From Chitinophagaceae bacterium (GTDB taxonomy: Bacteria > Bacteroidota > Bacteroidia > Chitinophagales > Chitinophagaceae): a stretch of DNA of 64,000 bases. Position numbers and translations under genes: made by a program. Below, piece after piece: positions 58,197-64,000 of the stretch; position 1 is the first letter of the stretch; every line of letters starts with the position of its first letter. Where the stretch lies: positions 1 to 64,000 of the forward strand of contig JADJYK010000005.1 of the NCBI GenBank assembly GCA_016719815.1, written 5' to 3'. The notes below the pieces were generated by a model. That model was not told where the DNA came from and ran no database searches. It saw only the letters and a program-made list of their open reading frames with translations.

Positions 58197-61061
58197 ATGG
58201 ATAAAAGAGTTTTTCTTCTCGATGCTTTTGCGCTGGTGTTCAGGGCTTACTATGCCCTCATCCGAAATCCCCGTCTTACATCCAAAGGCAAGAACACTAA
58301 TGCACAATTTGGTTTCACCAATGCATTGGTTGAATTAATAAACAAACAAAAGCCATCGCATATGGCTGTTTGTTTTGATACTTCCGCACCGACAGAGCGT
58401 CATTCTGATTTTGCGGATTATAAAGCCAACCGACAAGAAACACCGGAGGACATTCTGGCTGCTGTTCCGGATATAAAACGAATCATCGAAGGATTCAATA
58501 TTCCTATCATTGCCATGGATGGATATGAAGCTGATGATGTTATTGGCACATTGGCCAAACAAGGTGAAAAGGCAGGTTATGAGGTTTTCATGGTTACTCC
58601 TGATAAAGATTATGGACAGCTAGTATCAGAAAAGATAAAAATCTATAAACCGGCCTACCAGGGTAGTGATGCTGAAGTACTTGGTCCGGAGGAGATATGC
58701 TCAAAATGGAATATTAAAGATGTAAATCAGGTGGTGGATATGCTGGGTATGATGGGTGACGCAGTGGATAATATTCCAGGTATTCCGGGAGTAGGAGAAA
58801 AGACGGCCGCTAAGTTTTTGGCAGAATATGGTTCAATGGAGAACACATTGGCCAATGCAGATAAGATAAAAGGTGCGATGGGTGAAAAAGTGAGAAAGGG
58901 TGCAGAAATGGCGGTACTTTCAAAAAAACTGGCAACTATTATTACAAATGTTCCGGTTGAGTTTCATGAGGAAGATTTCAGGTTAAAAGAGTGGAATAAC
59001 GAAAAATTGCAGGAAGTATTTGGAGAACTGGAGTTTAGAACATTGGGCAAAAGATTGCTGGGAGAAGATTTTTCGGTTTCTATACCGGGAAAATCAGTCA
59101 TTGAGAAGCAAATTCCGCAAGGAGTGCAAACAGATTTGTTCGGAAACATTATTGACGAGCCGAATCCGGAAGCCAGAAGTCAGAAGCATGAAGATACAAA
59201 CACCTCCACTTCGGAGGGATTTAAGGAGGTCAACAAGAACATCAAAAATACTCCACATCAATACATTTCTGTTGAAGACAATACTGCCGTCAAGCAACTG
59301 GTGGAAGAATTAAAACAATATAATGAAATCTGTTTTGATACAGAAACAACTGGTATTGATGCCAATGATACCGAACTGGGGGGATTAAGTTTTGCGGTAC
59401 ATTCTGGTGAAGCCTGGTATGTTCCTTGTCCTGCTGACCAAGAGCAAACCCAAAAAGTACTTTCCCACTTTGCCGATTTGTTCTCGGATAAAGCAAAAAC
59501 ATGGATTGGGCAGAACACCAAGTTTGATATGCTGGTGCTGAAATGGTACGGAATTGAAATGGCTGGAAAGATTTTTGATACAATGCTGGCACATTATGTT
59601 ATAGAGCCAGATGGCAAGCGTAGTATGGACGACCTCAGCGAAAAATATCTTGGCTATGAACCGGTGCATATTGAAGAGCTGATAGGCAAAAAGGGCAAAA
59701 ATCAGGGTAATATGCGGGATGTAGAGATAGAAAAGATAAAAGAATATGCAGGAGAAGATGCAGATATTACTTTACAACTAAAACATGTTTTTACTCCATT
59801 ACTAAAAGAAAAGGAAGTTGAGAAGGTTTTCAGCGAAGTGGAAAATCCTTTGGTAAAGGTGTTGGTGGAAATGGAGTATGAAGGAATAAAAATAGATGTT
59901 GACTTTTTGAATGATTACTCAAGAGAACTTGAAAAAGACGCAAAGAAGGCGGAGGAAAGCGTATATAAACAGGCAGGAGTCCGTTTTAACCTTGCTTCCC
60001 CGAAACAATTAGGCGAAGTACTTTTTGATAAACTCAAACTTGATTCTTCAGCTAAAAAAACCAAAACAGGACAATACCAGACTGGCGAAGATGTGCTGCT
60101 GAAACTGGCAGCAAAAGGTAACCAGATAGTAGATGATATTCTTGCTTTCAGAGAGCTTACCAAGCTTAAGTCAACATATGTCGATGCTTTGCCGACACTT
60201 ATAAACAGGAAAACCGGAAGAGTACATACCACATACGGCCAGGCGGTGGCTGTTACCGGAAGACTTGCCAGCAATAATCCTAATCTGCAAAACATTCCGG
60301 TGCGTACAGAACGTGGTAAAGAAATCCGTAAGGCATTTATTCCCAGAGATGATAAGCATATTTTGCTGTCGGCTGATTATTCACAGATTGAGCTGAGAAT
60401 TGTTGCAGCCATAAGCGGCGATGGAAATATGTGTAAAGCATTTAAAGAGGGAACGGACATTCATACTGCTACTGCCGCAAGAGTATATAATGTGGCTGAA
60501 ACAGATGTCAACAAAGAAATGCGATACAAGGCTAAGAGTGTGAACTTTGGAATTATTTACGGACAGGGAGCATTTGGTCTTGCCGATAATTTGGGCATTT
60601 CAAGGACAGAAGCAAAAGAGATTATTGATAATTATAAGAAAGAGTTTCCCGGTATTCAGAAGTATATGGACGACACTATCAACTTTGCCAGGGAACATGG
60701 TTTTGTGCAAACACTGATGGGACGAAAAAGATGGCTACGGGATATAAATTCATCCAATTTTACTGTCCGGAGCTTTGCGGAAAGGAATGCCATCAACTCA
60801 CCAATACAAGGGACAGCAGCGGATATGATAAAACTGGCTATGCAGAAAGTACATGCAGCGATGCAGAAAGAAAAAATGAAAAGTAAAATGATTCTGCAGG
60901 TACATGATGAACTTGTGTTTGATACATTAATAACTGAAGCAAACGAACTGAAATCGTTGATAATTGAAAACATGCAGATAGCATTACCACTTCCCAACGA
61001 AGTGCCGGTAATTGCCGAGTGCGGTGAAGGCAAAACTGGCTTGAAGCACATTAGGAAATAA
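58197..61061 (+). CDS. polA: DNA polymerase I
   Basis: 954 residues from the ATG at 58197; 18 upstream in-frame codons precede it and are not polA-like. Three domains: 5'-3' exonuclease (RVFLLDAFALVFRAYYAL, DGYEADDVIGTLAKQGEK, TPDKDYGQLVS, DNIPGIPGVGEKTAAKFL), 3'-5' exonuclease with the intact motif CFDTETTGID near residue 377, and the polymerase (LLSADYSQIELRIVA, AKSVNFGIIYGQGAFGLAD, MILQVHDELVFD). The 3'-5' exonuclease acidic residues are present, so proofreading is plausible. It is followed 8 bases later by the DsbA-like gene. Role: Okazaki maturation and repair. Confidence 0.97.
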   Translation: MDKRVFLLDAFALVFRAYYALIRNPRLTSKGKNTNAQFGFTNALVELINKQKPSHMAVCFDTSAPTERHSDFADYKANRQETPEDILAAVPDIKRIIEGFNIPIIAMDGYEADDVIGTLAKQGEKAGYEVFMVTPDKDYGQLVSEKIKIYKPAYQGSDAEVLGPEEICSKWNIKDVNQVVDMLGMMGDAVDNIPGIPGVGEKTAAKFLAEYGSMENTLANADKIKGAMGEKVRKGAEMAVLSKKLATIITNVPVEFHEEDFRLKEWNNEKLQEVFGELEFRTLGKRLLGEDFSVSIPGKSVIEKQIPQGVQTDLFGNIIDEPNPEARSQKHEDTNTSTSEGFKEVNKNIKNTPHQYISVEDNTAVKQLVEELKQYNEICFDTETTGIDANDTELGGLSFAVHSGEAWYVPCPADQEQTQKVLSHFADLFSDKAKTWIGQNTKFDMLVLKWYGIEMAGKIFDTMLAHYVIEPDGKRSMDDLSEKYLGYEPVHIEELIGKKGKNQGNMRDVEIEKIKEYAGEDADITLQLKHVFTPLLKEKEVEKVFSEVENPLVKVLVEMEYEGIKIDVDFLNDYSRELEKDAKKAEESVYKQAGVRFNLASPKQLGEVLFDKLKLDSSAKKTKTGQYQTGEDVLLKLAAKGNQIVDDILAFRELTKLKSTYVDALPTLINRKTGRVHTTYGQAVAVTGRLASNNPNLQNIPVRTERGKEIRKAFIPRDDKHILLSADYSQIELRIVAAISGDGNMCKAFKEGTDIHTATAARVYNVAETDVNKEMRYKAKSVNFGIIYGQGAFGLADNLGISRTEAKEIIDNYKKEFPGIQKYMDDTINFAREHGFVQTLMGRKRWLRDINSSNFTVRSFAERNAINSPIQGTAADMIKLAMQKVHAAMQKEKMKSKMILQVHDELVFDTLITEANELKSLIIENMQIALPLPNEVPVIAECGEGKTGLKHIRK

Positions 61062-61069
61062 AAGAGTAT

Positions 61070-61720
61070 ATGCAACCCACGATATATTATTGTTACGATG
61101 CTTACTGTGGTTGGTGCTATGGATTCAGCCCCGTTATAAAGAGACTTACAGCTGAGTATGAAAATAAAATCAAATTTAAAGTGCTTTCCGGCGGGATGAT
61201 TCCGAAAGACAATGCCCGTCACATTAGTTCCATTGCATCATACATACAGGGCGCATACAGGCTGGTGGAGGAAATGACCGGAATAAAATTTGGAGATAAT
61301 TATCTCTGGCATATTTTCAATCCAGATCAGAGCGACTGGTATCAGCATTCAGAAAAATCAGCGGCTGCCCTCTGCATAATGAAAGAAATATTTCCTGAGA
61401 GACAGGTAGCTTTTTCTGCCGATTTACAATATGCCCTTCACTACGAAGGCAGGGACTTAACAGACGATGAGGCCTATCGCCATCTCTTGCATCGGTATAG
61501 TATTGCTGAAGATGATTTCTACAAGAAATTGAATAGCGAAGAATATAGAGAGAAGGCTGGTTATGAATTTGCCCTTTGCAGACAGTTGCAGGCTACCAGT
61601 TTTCCGCAGGTGCTTATTCAGGTGGCTGAACAAAAATTCTATTTGCTGGCAAAAGGGTATACAGATTTTGAAACACTAAAGTCAAGAACAGTCTCGGTTC
61701 TTGCTGAAGTGAATAGCTGA
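61070..61720 (+). CDS. DsbA-family thioredoxin-fold protein
   Basis: 216 residues, no signal peptide, so cytoplasmic. The motif YDAYCGWCYGFSPV at the start is the CxxC of DsbA/FrnE-like oxidoreductases. The long helical insert (residues about 45-165) and the cis-Pro region SFPQVLIQV are as in the family. It may reduce or isomerise disulfides; the substrate is unknown. It follows polA by 8 bases. Confidence 0.85.
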   Translation: MQPTIYYCYDAYCGWCYGFSPVIKRLTAEYENKIKFKVLSGGMIPKDNARHISSIASYIQGAYRLVEEMTGIKFGDNYLWHIFNPDQSDWYQHSEKSAAALCIMKEIFPERQVAFSADLQYALHYEGRDLTDDEAYRHLLHRYSIAEDDFYKKLNSEEYREKAGYEFALCRQLQATSFPQVLIQVAEQKFYLLAKGYTDFETLKSRTVSVLAEVNS

Positions 61721-61752
61721 GAAAAGTAGTCTTTGTTTAAAACATCCGGGGG

Positions 61753-61781
61753 TGTAACATTCGTTACATATCACTTCCGTT
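61753..61781 (+). promoter_or_regulatory. Candidate ECF-type promoter of the sigma operon
   Basis: TGTAAC at 61753-61758 and CGTT at 61778-61781, roughly the -35 TGTAAC/-10 CGT pattern of ECF autopromoters, though the spacer is a little long. TGTAAC-ATTC-GTTACA (61753-61768) is also an inverted repeat. It lies about 70 bases upstream of the sigma gene. Confidence 0.35.
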
Positions 61782-61851
61782 CCTTTTTCTACATTTACTT
61801 TCAGGGCATAAGATTTTTTTCAAAAGGCAGTCTAATTTGCAACAGTATCGG

Positions 61852-62400
61852 ATGCAGGATGTTGAATTGATACAAAGTATTCTTGACGGAAATCAGAGAG
61901 ACTACGAACTACTGGTTAAAAAATATCAAACCAATGTTTTTCGTACAGCTATCGGTATGTTGCATAATAAAGAGGATGCCGAAGAAATAACCCAGGATGT
62001 ATTTATTAAGGTTTTTCATTCATTGTCTTCTTTTTCAGGAAAATCCGCTTTTTCTACATGGCTGTATCGTATTGCCATTAACACAAGTATCAGCTATTTA
62101 AGGAAAAAGAAGAGGAAAGGAGTATGGATTGAGCTAACTGATTTTTTTCATATTCAATCAAAGGAAAAGCATACGGAATTAGTGCTGACAGAAAAAAATG
62201 ACAAAATTCTTATTCAGCAGGCGATAGATTCTTTGTCAGATAAACAAAAACTGGCTTTTATCCTGACAAAACATGAAGAATTGCCTCAAAGACAAGTAGC
62301 TGAAATAATGGAGATTAGTGAAGGGGCAGTCGAGCAATTGGTGGTAAGGGCTAAAACAAATCTCAGAAAGAAGTTAGAAGCAGTTATCCGAACCCCATAG
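61852..62400 (+). CDS. ECF RNA polymerase sigma factor
   Basis: 182 residues from the ATG at 61852; the frame is also open from a TTG at 61837. Sigma-2 region: DYELLVKKYQTNVFRTAIGMLHNKEDAEEITQDVFIKVFHSLSSFSGKSAFSTWLYRIAINTSISYLRKKKRK. Sigma-4 region: AIDSLSDKQKLAFILTKHEELPQRQVAEIMEISEGAVEQLVVRAKTNLRKKL. The next gene encodes a probable anti-sigma factor, and the third a periplasmic sensor-like protein, suggesting an envelope or metal stress response. Confidence 0.95.
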   Translation: MQDVELIQSILDGNQRDYELLVKKYQTNVFRTAIGMLHNKEDAEEITQDVFIKVFHSLSSFSGKSAFSTWLYRIAINTSISYLRKKKRKGVWIELTDFFHIQSKEKHTELVLTEKNDKILIQQAIDSLSDKQKLAFILTKHEELPQRQVAEIMEISEGAVEQLVVRAKTNLRKKLEAVIRTP

Positions 62401-62443
62401 GATTAATAAAAAAGTGTTGTCAAATGATTTAATCAGCACAGTT

Positions 62444-62752
62444 ATGAATACAAAGAAAGATGTTGATTTTCTGGTGGAACAGTTTATTATGGATGAAAAG
62501 TCCATAGAACTTAACCCTTTTTTAACTACAAGGGTTATGGCTTCGCTGCAAAACAGAAAAGAGGTGAAAGTAAAGCAACTGTCACCAGTATGGAGGACAG
62601 CAATTGTTACGTTTGGTGTTGCGATGGCAGTTTTGATCGGGTTTTCTGCAGGGGGTCGATATAATACCGGAGAGAAAAAAGCAGATGTAGTGCTGGTTAG
62701 AGATGATACCATGGAGCATTTTGCATTTTGTAATGAAATGGAAAATGAATAA
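62444..62752 (+). CDS. Putative anti-sigma factor, single membrane helix
   Basis: 102 residues from the ATG at 62444; the frame is open from 62414. A cytoplasmic N-terminus of about 50 residues (DVDFLVEQFIMDEKSIELNPFLTTRVMASLQN) would contact the sigma factor. One helix (AIVTFGVAMAVLIGFSAG) and a short periplasmic tail follow. It has no zinc motif. The call rests on topology and position between the ECF sigma factor and the sensor, not on a recognised domain. Confidence 0.55.
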   Translation: MNTKKDVDFLVEQFIMDEKSIELNPFLTTRVMASLQNRKEVKVKQLSPVWRTAIVTFGVAMAVLIGFSAGGRYNTGEKKADVVLVRDDTMEHFAFCNEMENE

Positions 62753-62759
62753 TTGAAGG

Positions 62760-63290
62760 ATGATGCGCAAGACACAAATATTAACATGGGCGGTAGTTTT
62801 TCTGGCTGTAACAAATATTGTAACGATTGGAACAATTCTATATCATAACTACCAGGAGAAACAAACAAAGGGGAGTGTGGTAATAAGCGGTACGGAAGGA
62901 AATAATATGATTAATGGGAGGTTTCTAAGGCAAACTCTGGGCTTTGATGAAGAACAAATCTCTGACTTCAGGGAAATTAATCAAATGTTTCGGCCAGCTG
63001 TATATGATCTCACCGTGATGATTGATTCATTAAAAGCAGACATGTTTATTGAAATGCAAAAGGGTTTGCCAGATACGGTTCTGCTTGCTGAATTGTCAGA
63101 TAAAATCGGAAAGATGCATGGGCAATTGAAATATGAGACATATAATTTTTTTATACGATTAAAAAATATTTGTACACCCGAACAGGCAAAAGAACTTGAA
63201 AAGGCTTTTCAGCCGCTATTTAAAACTGAAGGAATAACCCATCCTCCCTACCGGCACCGGTTCAGAGGAGGAAATCAAACAGATTCATAA
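62760..63290 (+). CDS. Spy/CpxP-like periplasmic sensor protein
   Basis: 176 residues. An N-terminal anchor (ILTWAVVFLAVTNIVTIGTIL) and a helical mature part. FLRQTLGFDEEQISDF and ICTPEQAKELEKAF carry the Spy/CpxP-type pattern (LTPEQ-like TPEQ motif). Relatives include metal sensors of the CnrX kind. It is 7 bases downstream of the putative anti-sigma gene and likely communicates with it across the membrane. Confidence 0.7.
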   Translation: MMRKTQILTWAVVFLAVTNIVTIGTILYHNYQEKQTKGSVVISGTEGNNMINGRFLRQTLGFDEEQISDFREINQMFRPAVYDLTVMIDSLKADMFIEMQKGLPDTVLLAELSDKIGKMHGQLKYETYNFFIRLKNICTPEQAKELEKAFQPLFKTEGITHPPYRHRFRGGNQTDS

Positions 63291-63306
63291 CACTAAATAT
63301 TGAAAC

Positions 63307-63585
63307 ATGAAAAAGATGATTTTGACAGCAATCGTAATGATTGCTCTGGGCGGCGTATTGTCTGCCCAAACAACAAGACCTGTAACAAGGAACAACGGCA
63401 CAAACAAAAACAGCTCTACTTATGTAGACGCCAACAAGAACAATGTGTGCGACAATTTTGAAAACAATACAAGACCTTATGCCGGCAGAGGTCAGCAATT
63501 TCGGAGAGGGGGTGGTTGTGGAGTTGGTAACAGGAGTGGCCGTGGTAATGGCCAATGCCGCAGAGGTGGGGGCGGCAGGTCATAA
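63307..63585 (+). CDS. Small secreted Gly/Arg-rich protein with a calcium-loop-like motif
   Basis: 92 residues with a signal peptide (LTAIVMIALGGVLSAQ). The motif VDANKNNVCDNFEN is an Asp/Asn-rich loop like those that bind calcium, and the C-terminus is Gly/Arg/Cys-rich (RRGGGCGVGNRSGRGNGQCRR). It follows the sensor by 16 bases and is probably part of the same operon. I do not recognise a family. Confidence 0.55.
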   Translation: MKKMILTAIVMIALGGVLSAQTTRPVTRNNGTNKNSSTYVDANKNNVCDNFENNTRPYAGRGQQFRRGGGCGVGNRSGRGNGQCRRGGGGRS

Positions 63586-63682
63586 TTTTTTGTGCCTGAG
63601 TTAAACTAATCGGGGTGAGGAAAATCAAAATGCGGAAACAGATATTTTACTACTTTGAATGAATAATACAAAACTGTGACTT

Positions 63683-64000
63683 ATGCAGGTTACAATAAGA
63701 AGATGGAAGAATGAGGATTTAGGCAGTCTTGTTTTTCATGCAAATAATATTAATGTGTGGAATAATGTCCGCAATTATTTTCCTCACCCTTACACTGAAG
63801 AAAATGGAAAAGCATGGCTTGATAAGGTGGTAGAACCGGAGCCGGTAATAAATATGGCTATTGATGTTGACGGAGAGGCCGTTGGCGGAATTGGTTTGAT
63901 TTTGAACGGAGATGTATATATAAAATCAGCGGAAATTGGATATTGGCTTGGGGAATCTTTTTGGGGAAAAGGAGTGACTACCGAAGCTGTGCGGCAAATG
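63683..64000 (+). CDS. GNAT family N-acetyltransferase, cut by the window edge
   Basis: The first 106 residues of a GNAT protein of RimJ/RimL type: VTIRRWKNEDLGSLVFHANN, FPHPYTEENGKAWLDKVV, VDGEAVGGIGLILN, EIGYWLGESFWGKGVTTEAVRQM. The acetyl-CoA loop (WGKGVTTEA, RxxGxG/A-like) is reached just before the edge. It transfers acetyl groups to an amine, protein or small molecule; the target is unknown. Confidence 0.88.
   Translation, partial: MQVTIRRWKNEDLGSLVFHANNINVWNNVRNYFPHPYTEENGKAWLDKVVEPEPVINMAIDVDGEAVGGIGLILNGDVYIKSAEIGYWLGESFWGKGVTTEAVRQM

Noticed and set aside
1..64000. CRISPR arrays, tRNA or rRNA genes and insertion sequences
   Set aside because: I looked for regular short repeats, cloverleaf ends and transposase motifs and saw none; a dedicated tRNA or ncRNA scan was not possible here.

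Overview
The window looks like chromosome from a Bacteroidota bacterium, most likely Chitinophagaceae or a close relative (inference). Pointers are the many Cys-anchored lipoproteins, fasciclin proteins, a type IX secretion (T9SS) C-terminal domain, a DUF3127 protein, a GH92 mannosidase, an AlgI-type MBOAT with DHHW proteins, a KdnA-like aminotransferase, and TAnnTTTG-like -7 promoter elements. I see no rRNA, tRNA, CRISPR array, prophage or intact insertion sequence.

Layout. 1-813: no convincing gene. 864-9984: envelope and exported proteins (fasciclins, small lipoproteins, a zinc-ribbon membrane protein, a phospholipase-C-like protein, a mono-haem protein, a PAAR/FecR membrane protein). 10119-15126: minus-strand S9 peptidase and GH92 alpha-mannosidase. 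15356-24659: MATE and AI-2E transporters, L,D-transpeptidase, radical SAM/SPASM protein, DinB, a SnoaL/MarR pair, a GHL10 hydrolase and a KdnA-like aminotransferase. 25430-33499: sigma-54, DUF3127, a polysaccharide O-acetylation cluster (MBOAT plus two tandem DHHW proteins), glucosaminidase, PAP2-like membrane protein and a PfkB kinase. 33507-37573: two-component pair and an OmpA-domain protein. 37958-46404: a complete lysine-fermentation operon kal-kce-kdd-kamA-kamB-kamC-kamD-kamE. 46488-49171: recA, an OB-fold membrane protein and YceI. 49233-54942: a large repeat surface protein with a T9SS C-terminal domain and an 800-residue MG2-like exported protein. 55155-61720: mgsA, uvrB, polA and a DsbA-like protein. 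61852-63585: ECF sigma factor, putative anti-sigma factor, Spy/CpxP-like sensor and a small metal-binding-type exported protein. 63683-64000: start of a GNAT acetyltransferase.

The dominant technical feature is that about fifteen genes, including recA, uvrB, mgsA and most of the kam operon, are broken by single-base indels, mostly in homopolymer runs. Two more genes carry one in-frame stop each. In almost every case repairing the indel restores a whole-number codon count and the normal family length. I read this as incompletely polished noisy-read assembly rather than gene decay. I therefore annotate each broken gene as one CDS over its full extent and give the break points.

The strongest regulatory signal is one 14-bp palindrome, AATGTTTAAACATT, found next to -7-like elements in front of two separate transcription units: the SnoaL/MarR pair and the OB-fold/YceI pair. 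This suggests a small MarR-type regulon. The most substantial metabolic system is the lysine operon, which would take lysine to crotonyl-CoA, ammonia and acetoacetate.
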